Source: Sulfurospirillum sp. (GTDB lineage: Bacteria > Campylobacterota > Campylobacteria > Campylobacterales > QNZT01). From it: 21,463 nucleotides of DNA. The notes beneath the pieces are model-generated. The model did not search any database. It was given only the letters and a program-made list of their open reading frames with translations, and was not told where the DNA came from. Positions 7,698 through 14,441 of this stretch are shown here, piece by piece. The position numbers and the translations under genes are program-made. Where the stretch lies: NCBI GenBank assembly GCA_003978455.1, contig QNZT01000180.1, positions 1 to 21,463 of the forward strand, given 5' to 3'. The stretch's first letter is position 1. Each line of letters starts with the position of its first letter.

Positions 7698-8666
7698 ATG
7701 TATCAGTATATCGGAATTGATATTAGCAAAGCAACCCTGGATGTCTATGACGGGAAGAAAAGTATCAAAGTTTCCAATAGTGCAACAGGTTTCAAAAAGC
7801 TGCTGAAGCTGGTTCCAAAAGAGAAAAGAGCCTGCTTTATATTTGAACCCACGGGGATCTATGCACATGCTCTGATGGAGTTTTGTCAACACAACAGTAT
7901 TGAGGCATTGATCGTTGGCTCCAAAGAGGCAAGGGATTATGCACGCAGTATCAAACAACGCTCCAAGACAGACAAAATTGATGCGGAAGTGCTGTACCGA
8001 TACGCTTCCCAGATCAATCATGAGAAAGGGATCGTTCCCAAGATACCGATACTGGATAGCTGGATGCGCCGTCTCAATCAGCGACGCAACCTTTATGAAC
8101 ACTATCAGATGATGATTCAGCAGTTCAAAAATCTTCTGGAGTCTACCTATTCAGGTGATCGTGCACTTTGCCGGGAACTTAAAAGAGAGATCGTCTCTTT
8201 TACACAAAAAGCAGAGAAGCTTCATAAAGAGATAGAAGCGCTTCTTTGTGAAAAAGAGGAGAACGAAACACATCTTGAACATTTACAAACCATCCCGGGT
8301 GTCGGCAAGAAAAGTGCCGTAACGTTTCTACTGGAGCTGTGCCGCTATCCCGATGCTACCGTCAAAGAGATGACTGCCTTGATGGGATTGGATCCGGTCT
8401 TGCGTGAATCGGGTATATTCAAAGGGAAGACCCGTATCTCCAAAAAAGGAGGCAAGCGGTTCAGACAGGCACTCTTTTTACCGACAATAATAGCCATCCG
8501 GCACAATGACAGAATCAAAATCTTTTACGAACGTCTTATATCTCGGGGAAAACCAAAAAAGGTAGCAATTCTGGCAGCGATGCGCAAACTCCTCATCATT
8601 GCTATGGCTCTGGTAAGATATAAAACACCTTATCAGGCAGCAGCAGAAAAACAGGCTATCATTTAG
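7698..8666 (+). CDS. IS110-family DEDD transposase / RNA-guided recombinase
   Basis: 322 aa, typical for the family. It catalyses bridge-RNA-directed recombination between the circular element and a target. The N-terminal RuvC-like DEDD domain has D8 (GIDISKATLDV), E50 (FIFEPTG), D92 and D95 (KTDKIDAEVL). A helical/coiled-coil linker covers about 125-195. The C-terminal Tnp domain (about 195-285) begins with the helix-hairpin-helix-like IPGVGKKSAVTFL and contains MGLDPVLRESGIFKGK, where S238 is the likely catalytic serine. ATG 7698 follows CAAGG with 7 nt spacing. No frameshift or stop is seen, and all catalytic residues are present, so the element could be active. Confidence 0.93.
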   Translation: MYQYIGIDISKATLDVYDGKKSIKVSNSATGFKKLLKLVPKEKRACFIFEPTGIYAHALMEFCQHNSIEALIVGSKEARDYARSIKQRSKTDKIDAEVLYRYASQINHEKGIVPKIPILDSWMRRLNQRRNLYEHYQMMIQQFKNLLESTYSGDRALCRELKREIVSFTQKAEKLHKEIEALLCEKEENETHLEHLQTIPGVGKKSAVTFLLELCRYPDATVKEMTALMGLDPVLRESGIFKGKTRISKKGGKRFRQALFLPTIIAIRHNDRIKIFYERLISRGKPKKVAILAAMRKLLIIAMALVRYKTPYQAAAEKQAII

Positions 8667-8684
8667 AGAAAGTTAAGACGGAAT

Positions 8685-8698
8685 CTGAAGCACTCGCC
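8685..8698 (+). other. Right core CT and right half of the split hairpin target
   Basis: CT core followed by GAAGCACTCGCC, complementing the left half GGCGAG at 7419-7424. The first six bases CTGAAG pair with the bridge-RNA right guide CTTTAG through five Watson-Crick pairs and one G-U. Confidence 0.65.
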
Positions 8699-8726
8699 TC
8701 CATATATTTAAACCCGTATCTCCGCT

Positions 8727-9836
8727 TTAAAAATCGTACTGAATCCTCATCTCCACTGTTTTTGGTTCTCTCCCCTCTATTTTCACGATATTGAGCATCA
8801 TGCGCAGACGGCTGGTCATATACCAATTCACCCCGGCAGTATAGGTTGTCAGTTTTCCCTCATCCGGTTTATCGCTCATATCGAGTTCGCTTATGCGTGC
8901 CGCGATCTCAACAGCTCCGGTACCGCCTCTGTTGAGAGGATGTTTCGGCTCCAGCCTCCCGGTTGCGCCATCTTTGATCTTATAGCGTTTGGCATCGTGG
9001 GTGAGAAAGTATCCCGTCTGAAAATACCAGCCGAAGAAACCGTAGTCGTGCTTTACCGATGTGACACCGGTATAGATATACTCCCCCTGTGCCGAAAACG
9101 CTTTGTACTGATAGTAGGCTTCCACTCCGTAACGCTGTATATCGTCTGTGTGTTTGACTTTGGTATTGAGATATTTGGTTTTGCTCAGGTGTGCCCCGGC
9201 GCGGGTGGAAAACTTCACTCTGGTATCGTCCAGGTGTGTGTATGCTGCCGAAACACCGGTGTGCAACAGATGTTTTTTGCCCAATATTTTCGCAAAAGTC
9301 GTTTTGGCAGCCACTGTATAGGCTTTGTTGTCACTGCGCAGCTCTTCTACCGGCGCTGTAAAGAGACCGCCGGCAATACGCCAGAGATAGGACTTTTTCC
9401 CGTAGACGCCATACGTTCCCAATACGCCAACCTTTCGGTCAGAGATGAAGATATCTGGCAGTGCACGCTCCATAAAGGTGTTGTATTTTGAACTTGTCAA
9501 TGCTTCAAGACCGAACGGCTCTTTGATATTTCCAACCGTAATGGAGGAGAGATCGGTAAAGTGATAGCGCAGATAGAGATCTTTCCATACACCGCCGCCG
9601 GTAAAACTGTACTCCATCTCATAAGAGAGCTTTTTGAAGAGGGCTCCTTTGAGAAAGAGCCGTGCGCGGCGTATCTCCTGATCGGTCTGACTCTTTTTAT
9701 CATAGAGGAACCATGCTTTGTCGAGCACAACCTGCCCACCGATCTTCCAGGTAGGGTAGGATTTGCCTTTTTTGGCGTGTAACGCCCCCGGAGTGCATAT
9801 CAGTCCGATTGCCAAAACGATGCCCGCCGTTTTCAT
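8727..9836 (-). CDS. OprP/OprO-like phosphate-selective-type porin
   Basis: 369 aa from ATG 9836. Signal peptide covers residues 1-21 (MKTAGIVLAIGLICTPGALHA). The mature part matches the Porin_O_P layout: IGGQVVLDKAWFLYD, RRARLFLKGALFKKLSYEMEY, DLYLRYHFTDLSSITVGNIKEPFGLE, then alternating aromatic strands and C-terminal MRIQYDF ending in phenylalanine, the usual outer-membrane assembly signal. It forms an outer-membrane channel for anions or other small solutes; the substrate cannot be told from sequence. The reading frame continues further upstream, but AGGAAG lies 8 nt before this ATG and the signal peptide fits. The ATG overlaps the upstream gene's stop (ATGA), so the two are probably translationally coupled. 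Confidence 0.85.
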   Translation of the reverse strand: MKTAGIVLAIGLICTPGALHAKKGKSYPTWKIGGQVVLDKAWFLYDKKSQTDQEIRRARLFLKGALFKKLSYEMEYSFTGGGVWKDLYLRYHFTDLSSITVGNIKEPFGLEALTSSKYNTFMERALPDIFISDRKVGVLGTYGVYGKKSYLWRIAGGLFTAPVEELRSDNKAYTVAAKTTFAKILGKKHLLHTGVSAAYTHLDDTRVKFSTRAGAHLSKTKYLNTKVKHTDDIQRYGVEAYYQYKAFSAQGEYIYTGVTSVKHDYGFFGWYFQTGYFLTHDAKRYKIKDGATGRLEPKHPLNRGGTGAVEIAARISELDMSDKPDEGKLTTYTAGVNWYMTSRLRMMLNIVKIEGREPKTVEMRIQYDF

Positions 9837-10501
9837 GAGAGTACTTCCTGTACCGCCGGAGCCACATTTGATCCCAGACTGTTCTCCTCTTCCATGGACT
9901 GGAGTGAAAATATCACCAGCACCGCACTGATAATCAGACCTATCGCAAAGACGCTGTACGCCCATCGGAGCCAGAGATACTTGAGCTTAATCTCCGATCC
10001 CAGCATATGCAGATGTTTGATGATATGCTGCTGTGTCAGACCTTTGGAAGAGATCACTTTCATGACACTGGTCAGATAGTTTTCGGGCGTTTGATCCGCC
10101 ATATCCTGAAAATAGAGCACCGAATGGTACTCACCCATATGCTCTTTTCTGAGCAGATGTTTCTTGAAGCGCGGTCGGATCGCCAAAACCGCAAAGGTGA
10201 TCGAAAAGAGTGCCGTGAGGATGATTGAGATAAAGGCATAGACCATCCCGGGATCGCTCATCTGAAATCCCGAAGCGGTAATCATCACCGTCAGGATAAA
10301 CCCGTTGACCGAGATCAGAATACTCGCCTTGGTATCTGCCAGCGATGTCAGCTCAAGATTGGACTTGAGTGCATTTCGAAACAGTGTCTCCACCGTTTTG
10401 GAGGTCTTTTTCGTTTCATATCTTCTGCGATCAAATTTGTCGGTACGTCTGCGATCCATCCTCTGTTTCTGTAACGGTATATCTGCCATACGTTTTGTCA
10501 T
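9833..10501 (-). CDS. PycTM/DUF5706-like membrane protein (Pycsar effector family)
   Basis: 222 aa. The N-terminal 35 residues are very basic (RMDRRRTDKFDRRRYETKK). Residues 47-77 contain NLELTSLADTKASILISVN, the family hallmark just before and within the first membrane segment (about 59-77). Further membrane segments lie near 88-109 and 181-200, with a soluble helical stretch between. In Pycsar defence such proteins are membrane-damaging effectors activated by cyclic cCMP or cUMP made by a neighbouring cyclase. No cyclase gene lies in this window, so the role may be different or the signal may come from elsewhere. ATG 10501 has AGGA five nt upstream. The stop overlaps the porin start by four bases. 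The family call rests on motif memory, not a search. Confidence 0.68.
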   Translation of the reverse strand: MTKRMADIPLQKQRMDRRRTDKFDRRRYETKKTSKTVETLFRNALKSNLELTSLADTKASILISVNGFILTVMITASGFQMSDPGMVYAFISIILTALFSITFAVLAIRPRFKKHLLRKEHMGEYHSVLYFQDMADQTPENYLTSVMKVISSKGLTQQHIIKHLHMLGSEIKLKYLWLRWAYSVFAIGLIISAVLVIFSLQSMEEENSLGSNVAPAVQEVLS

Positions 10502-10539
10502 TTCGATCCTGTCTTTTTAGTATTTGGTTTTATAGGTAA

Positions 10540-10566
10540 AAATCGTCTTTTTTATAGATTTATTTA
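10540..10566 (-). promoter_or_regulatory. Candidate sigma28-type promoter for the PycTM-like/porin operon
   Basis: The minus strand has TAAA (10566-10563), 15 nt, GACGATTT (10547-10540). CGATTT fits the Campylobacter CGATWT form, but the region is AT-rich and the match is weaker than the other sigma28 sites here. Confidence 0.3.
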
Positions 10567-10590
10567 GCCAACATCTGCTTTAATGCCTCT

Positions 10591-11406
10591 ATGGAATTTT
10601 TTAACAGACTTGAGACGATCCTGACCACAAAAGCACCTCATGAAAAGATAGCGAAATTCAAATATTTTTATACAAACTACAAAAACAGTCAAATAAGTTA
10701 CAACCATCAGTATATTCCCAAACACTTTAAAACACCCTCTTTTCATGAAGTGTGCGAGATCGTTCCCGCCACGACACTCCCACGACGAGGTTCGCTTTCG
10801 ACACAGAGGGGAAAGGCGTATCTGGTGCACTCAGTTCTGCATATCGAGTACTCTGCCATAGATCTGGCGCTCGACCACGCCTATCGGTTTACCGGTATGC
10901 CAAAATCCTACTATGACGACTGGCTGGAGGTGGCGGACGAAGAGATCAGGCACTTTTTGATGCTCGAAGAGATCATCCGTAAACTGGGATATCACTACGG
11001 CAGTTTTCCGGTGCACTCTTTTCTGTTCGATGTCTCCCAAAAGAGTCTCGATCTGGTGACCCGTATGGCAGTCGTACCGCGCTATCTCGAAGCCTCCGGT
11101 CTGGATTCGAGTCCGCTGGTGATCGAAAAGCTGAAACGTATCGGAGATCGGGAGAGCCGGGAGATCATCGCTGCTCTGGAGGTGATTCTGGAGGAGGAGG
11201 TCGATCATGTCAGAAAGGGAGACCGATGGTTCGTATGGGCATGCGAGAGAGAGGGTATCGATCCGCAAAACTATTATGAGATCGTCGAGAGGGTGCTTCC
11301 CGGAGCCAGAAAACCGAAAGCGTATGTCAATGTAGCATCGCGTAAAAAAGCGGGATTTAGCTGTGACGAAATACGGGTTATATCGTCACAGCCGTGCGAG
11401 GAGTAA
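10591..11406 (+). CDS. DUF455 ferritin-like domain protein
   Basis: 271 aa. Residues 78-210 carry the DUF455 pattern: HIEYSAIDLALDHAYRF (84-100), YYDDWLEVADEEIRHF (107-122), YGSFPVHSFL, RMAVVPRYLEASGLD and ILEEEVDHVRKG (199-210). The E/ExxH spacing (E86, E117/E118 with H121, E167, E202/E203 with H206) suggests a di-iron four-helix bundle like MiaE-type hydroxylases or rubrerythrins. The substrate is unknown. ATG 10591 has no clear Shine-Dalgarno, and no better in-frame start is visible. It is divergent from the PycTM-like gene (89 bp gap) and ends 3 bp before the convergent small secreted protein gene. Confidence 0.82.
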   Translation: MEFFNRLETILTTKAPHEKIAKFKYFYTNYKNSQISYNHQYIPKHFKTPSFHEVCEIVPATTLPRRGSLSTQRGKAYLVHSVLHIEYSAIDLALDHAYRFTGMPKSYYDDWLEVADEEIRHFLMLEEIIRKLGYHYGSFPVHSFLFDVSQKSLDLVTRMAVVPRYLEASGLDSSPLVIEKLKRIGDRESREIIAALEVILEEEVDHVRKGDRWFVWACEREGIDPQNYYEIVERVLPGARKPKAYVNVASRKKAGFSCDEIRVISSQPCEE

Positions 11407-11409
11407 CGT

Positions 11410-11709
11410 TTACTGCCCTATCGTACCATATTTCTGGTCACAACTGACACATCGTTTGACATTTGCCGGAGCCAGTCTCTCTCCCGGATCCAGAGGCATC
11501 GTCTTTGCTGTGGGGATCTCATCACATGGTGTCAGATCTTTTTTTACTACTCTTCTGACCGGAGCAGGTCTGTAATAGTGCTTTTTGCAACAGACAAGTT
11601 GCGCACCGTCACCTGAATCGACCATCACCCACCCTTTGGCACCAAGAGAAGAGGTCAGAAAAGCAACACTGATTAAACCGGAAAAAAGCCATTTGGATAC
11701 AACATTCAT
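11410..11709 (-). CDS. Small secreted cysteine-containing protein, unknown function
   Basis: 99 aa. Residues 1-24 look like a signal peptide (SGLISVAFLTSSLGA). The mature part is about 75 residues with five cysteines: adjacent Cys40-Cys41, Cys62, and a CVSC pair (87/90), plus a basic, tyrosine-rich patch KKHYYRPAPVRRVVKK. The cysteines could bind metal or form periplasmic disulphides. No family is recognised. ATG 11709 follows AAGGA with 7 nt spacing, and a TATAAT box lies 35 nt upstream of it. It lies downstream of flgK in the same direction but probably has its own promoter. Confidence 0.7.
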   Translation of the reverse strand: MNVVSKWLFSGLISVAFLTSSLGAKGWVMVDSGDGAQLVCCKKHYYRPAPVRRVVKKDLTPCDEIPTAKTMPLDPGERLAPANVKRCVSCDQKYGTIGQ

Positions 11710-11743
11710 TTACACATCCTTACTATATTATTTTTGTAAGTTT

Positions 11744-11749
11744 ATTATA
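11744..11749 (-). promoter_or_regulatory. -10 box for the small secreted protein gene
   Basis: Minus-strand TATAAT in the 72-bp gap after flgK, 35 nt before the ATG at 11709. No clear -35. The gap shows no convincing terminator for flgK. Confidence 0.4.
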
Positions 11750-11781
11750 AACTATTTTATCCAATAATTAGCTTATACTGC

Positions 11782-13599
11782 TTACTGTTTCATCCCAAGC
11801 AGTGTGTTGATCATCTGATCTACGGTCGTGATGATCTTTGCACTCGCCTGATAGGCAGTCTGATACTTCATGAGATTCATCAACTCTTCATCCATATCGA
11901 CACCGCTTGTCGCCTGCATCTGCTCTGTCACCGTTTTGGTCAGCAACTCAGCAGAATCTTTCGCCACAGAAGCGCTGTTGGCATCCTGTGCAATCGTCGT
12001 CGCGGTATAGCGGTAGTACTCCGAAAGGGTCTGTCGCGTTTTCGACCCGTCTGCCGTCTCGAAACCGAGTTTTTCATACTGCAAATCGACCATCTCCGTC
12101 GCCAGATCGGCACTGCCGTCCACACCCGCCTTGGATGCCGCCAGTTGAGAGGGATTGTGCAGAATTTCCGGCTTGACATGAATATCTTTTGCATTGCTCC
12201 CCTCAAAGAGTTTATTGACACCCGACCAGCCTGCAAAATTGGTACCGTTGTCTTCGATCGCGATTCGGTACTCTCCTGCCCCGTTTTTGGGATCGATATG
12301 CAGCACATCGCCATCCGCACTGAGAGAGGCGCTGAAGAGATCATCCAGATCATTTGTAGCGTCGTTGTCACCATTGTCATCCTGATTGGCATTGATCGCA
12401 TCAGTGATACTCTGCAACGTCGTATTTTCATCGAGCGTGACGGCACGTCTGGCGACAATATCACCGATGTTGTTGTAAACGACGACGTCGAAACTCCCGC
12501 TGTTCAGATCGGGGAGTTGTGCCAGTTTGGTATCGGATTTGACCCCCTCGATCGCATCTGTCTGGATATGATCCTGTCCTACTGAACCGTAAAGCGAGTT
12601 GCTCTTTTGTATCATCGTTTTGGCAAATGCGTCAAATTTATCGATATAACTTTGGATCTTCGAGTTGAGGGGTTTTTGGGCAGCTGTATCGTAGCCGTTC
12701 CCCCGCAGATCGAGAATCGCTCCTATTTTTCCACCCCGGAGTTTGTCGGTGATATCCGTTTTCACCTGATTGTGGTCAGTATAGTAGACCGACTGATACG
12801 GCGTGCTCTGATCCGCCGGTGCCAGCTCCAGCGGATGAAATGTCACACCGTCGACGATATTGTGCCCTGCGATGTTGATATTATATCCGTTCCCGGCATC
12901 GGTCTGCATCACCTTGCCGTTGATGATTGCATCCCCTTTATAGACAGAGATATTGACTATTTTGGCAAGATCGAGTTCGAGCCTGTCACGACGGTCTCTG
13001 AGGTCGTTGGCGTGCTGATGTGGGACATTTTCGATCTTGTTGATCTGTTTGTTCAGATCGACAATATTTTTCGCCAGATCGTTGATCTTCTCCACACTGT
13101 CGCTCAATTCCGAATTCATACGATCCTGTATCTTTGTGAGTTTTGTGCGGGTGGTATTGAGATCCTTTGCCAGACGATCCATCCCGTTGATCACCTCCAG
13201 CTTCGACGCTTCATCCTGCGGATACTGCGCCAGTTTGCTCCAGGAGCTGAAAAAATCGTTCAGATCGTTGGCGATCCCCTTGTTTTCCAGATCGGTCAGA
13301 CCGTCTGAGATCTCTTTGAGCGTGCTTTCGGAAAATTCGGAAAAGGAGAGGGAAGCGTTGGCGCTTTTGAGTCTGCCGTAGACAAACTCGTCATGAAGAC
13401 GAACGATCTCCTGCGCTTTGACACCCGTACCCAACTCTCCCGATGCCGTATCGAGCGGATAGCTGGCTTTCTGTTCCACACGCTGGCGGCTGTAGCCGGG
13501 TGTATTGATATTGGAGATGTTGTGCGAAGTGGTCTGTATGCCTGTCTGGGAAGTGCTCAGTCCCGAGTAGCCGACACCCAGAGCGTCGAAGATACCCAT
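11782..13599 (-). CDS. flgK: Flagellar hook-filament junction protein FlgK (HAP1)
   Basis: 605 aa. FlgK caps the hook and joins it to the filament. The N-terminal D0 segment, MGIFDALGVGYSGLSTSQTG followed by NISNINTPGYSRQRVEQ, is diagnostic. So is the C-terminal D0 helix (EELMNLMKYQTAYQASAKII, TTVDQMINTLLGMKQ). The middle (about 190-480) is the variable, exposed region with Asp/Asn-rich stretches such as DDNGDNDATNDLDD. It shares a TAATG stop-start overlap with flgN, its likely export chaperone, and both are driven by the sigma28-like promoter at 14117-14091. Confidence 0.95.
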   Translation of the reverse strand: MGIFDALGVGYSGLSTSQTGIQTTSHNISNINTPGYSRQRVEQKASYPLDTASGELGTGVKAQEIVRLHDEFVYGRLKSANASLSFSEFSESTLKEISDGLTDLENKGIANDLNDFFSSWSKLAQYPQDEASKLEVINGMDRLAKDLNTTRTKLTKIQDRMNSELSDSVEKINDLAKNIVDLNKQINKIENVPHQHANDLRDRRDRLELDLAKIVNISVYKGDAIINGKVMQTDAGNGYNINIAGHNIVDGVTFHPLELAPADQSTPYQSVYYTDHNQVKTDITDKLRGGKIGAILDLRGNGYDTAAQKPLNSKIQSYIDKFDAFAKTMIQKSNSLYGSVGQDHIQTDAIEGVKSDTKLAQLPDLNSGSFDVVVYNNIGDIVARRAVTLDENTTLQSITDAINANQDDNGDNDATNDLDDLFSASLSADGDVLHIDPKNGAGEYRIAIEDNGTNFAGWSGVNKLFEGSNAKDIHVKPEILHNPSQLAASKAGVDGSADLATEMVDLQYEKLGFETADGSKTRQTLSEYYRYTATTIAQDANSASVAKDSAELLTKTVTEQMQATSGVDMDEELMNLMKYQTAYQASAKIITTVDQMINTLLGMKQ

Positions 13600-14033
13600 T
13601 ACGCACTCACCTGTAAAAAGGCTGCCGGTCTGGGCTGCCCGGTCTGATACCCCTCCTCTTTCATCGGAAGGATAGCGGATACCAGTGAATTGAAAAATTC
13701 ATTGAGTGTAACGACAAATCTGGCGTAGATCTTATTTGCTTCATGAAGTTCGGTCAGTTTTATTTTAAAGAGCTCCAGCTTCTCCTGTGCATCTGCCGGG
13801 AGGATTTCGCCGAGCCCCTGGTCGGGATAGCGTGCCGTAATCTGCTGCAACGCATCGTTCAGTGCGGTTTTATTGCGCTCAAAGCGGTTGACCAGTGCCG
13901 CTTTTTCATGATGATGCTCACCTACCCTGCTGTGTTGCGCACTTTTGACCAGTTTGATATCTTCATAGGTCAGTGCTGTCAGACGATCGATATCCGCTAT
14001 CAATCTCTCCAGTTGTAAAGTCAGATTTTGCAT
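13599..14033 (-). CDS. flgN: FlgN-like flagellar export chaperone
   Basis: 144 aa. FlgN-type chaperones hold FlgK/FlgL before export. The protein is mostly helical: LTLQLERLIADIDRLTALTY, then a long middle helix and a helix with IYARFVVTLNEFFNSLVSAIL, near which FlgN proteins bind their cargo. Family similarity is low, as usual for FlgN, so the call leans on position directly before flgK with a TAATG overlap. ATG 14033 has AGGAG six nt upstream; GTG 14036 is too close to it. Confidence 0.75.
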   Translation of the reverse strand: MQNLTLQLERLIADIDRLTALTYEDIKLVKSAQHSRVGEHHHEKAALVNRFERNKTALNDALQQITARYPDQGLGEILPADAQEKLELFKIKLTELHEANKIYARFVVTLNEFFNSLVSAILPMKEEGYQTGQPRPAAFLQVSA

Positions 14034-14090
14034 CACATACTCCTGCCGACCCGAAAGGTCTATACATTATTTTATATATTTATATAACAT

Positions 14091-14117
14091 ATATCGGCAA
14101 AGGCGTAAAAATCTTTA
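14091..14117 (-). promoter_or_regulatory. Sigma28 (FliA) promoter for flgN-flgK
   Basis: The minus strand has TAAA (14117-14114), 15 nt, GCCGATAT (14098-14091), a nearly perfect FliA consensus with exact spacing. It lies in the 102-bp gap between flgJ and flgN, 58 nt before the flgN ATG. Confidence 0.85.
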
Positions 14118-14135
14118 ACGTTTTGGCAAAATTAA

Positions 14136-14441
14136 CTATTTTTGTAAATTTTTCTGTTCCTTCAGGAAATCGAACAACATCTGACTGAAACCGATATCTC
14201 CGCTGAGCGCCTGTGAGAAGGTATCGTTGTACATCGACCGGTAGATCTTGTCACCTGCATCTTTTCCAAATAGTCTGTTTTCGGACTTCAGGGAGATATC
14301 GAGTACTTTTTTAAGCAAAAAAGCTTCGAACTTATCGGTCTGTTCTTTCAGCTTTTGATCATTTTCGTTTGTGAGATCACGTCTGGTATCGATCTTCGGT
14401 TCAAAGGCACTCAGTGCGGCAGTCGTATCTACGCTAAACAT
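14136..14441 (-). CDS. flgJ: Flagellar rod-binding protein FlgJ (rod domain only)
   Basis: 101 aa. It matches the N-terminal rod-binding half of FlgJ: LKEQTDKFEAFLLKKVLDIS, then KIYRSMYNDTFSQALSGD and GFSQMLFDFL. The C-terminal muramidase of enterobacterial FlgJ is absent, which is normal in Campylobacterota. It acts in the periplasm as a scaffold/cap for rod assembly. The ATG overlaps the flgI stop (TGATG), so the two are coupled. Confidence 0.9.
   Translation of the reverse strand: MFSVDTTAALSAFEPKIDTRRDLTNENDQKLKEQTDKFEAFLLKKVLDISLKSENRLFGKDAGDKIYRSMYNDTFSQALSGDIGFSQMLFDFLKEQKNLQK

Larger units (their letters stand above)
7426..8686 (+). mobile_element. Complete IS110-family insertion sequence with bridge RNA
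   Basis: About 1.26 kb. It holds one intact DEDD transposase gene (7698-8666), a 272-nt non-coding left end and a short right end, and lacks terminal inverted repeats. The long 5' non-coding end fits the IS110 subgroup rather than IS1111. Boundaries are set by the CT core dinucleotide at each end (7426-7427 and 8685-8686). The element's left end then reads TGTATCATG and its right end ACGGAAT, and both match guide sequences inside its own left-end RNA. The circular junction would read ACGGAAT-CT-TGTATC. It sits between the convergent glmS and porin genes and disrupts no reading frame. The only gene-free stretch over 300 bases in the window (7371-7697) is mostly this left end. Confidence 0.9.

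Noticed and set aside
9837..9965. N-terminal extension of the porin frame
   Set aside because: It would overlap the PycTM-like gene and put residues before a clean signal peptide; ATG 9836 has its own AGGAAG.
8727..10501. Complete Pycsar defence system
   Set aside because: Only an effector-like gene is present; no pyrimidine cyclase lies within the window, so a two-gene defence system is not claimed.
12607..13308. 233-aa plus-strand ORF
   Set aside because: Antisense to flgK; no supporting start signal or family resemblance.
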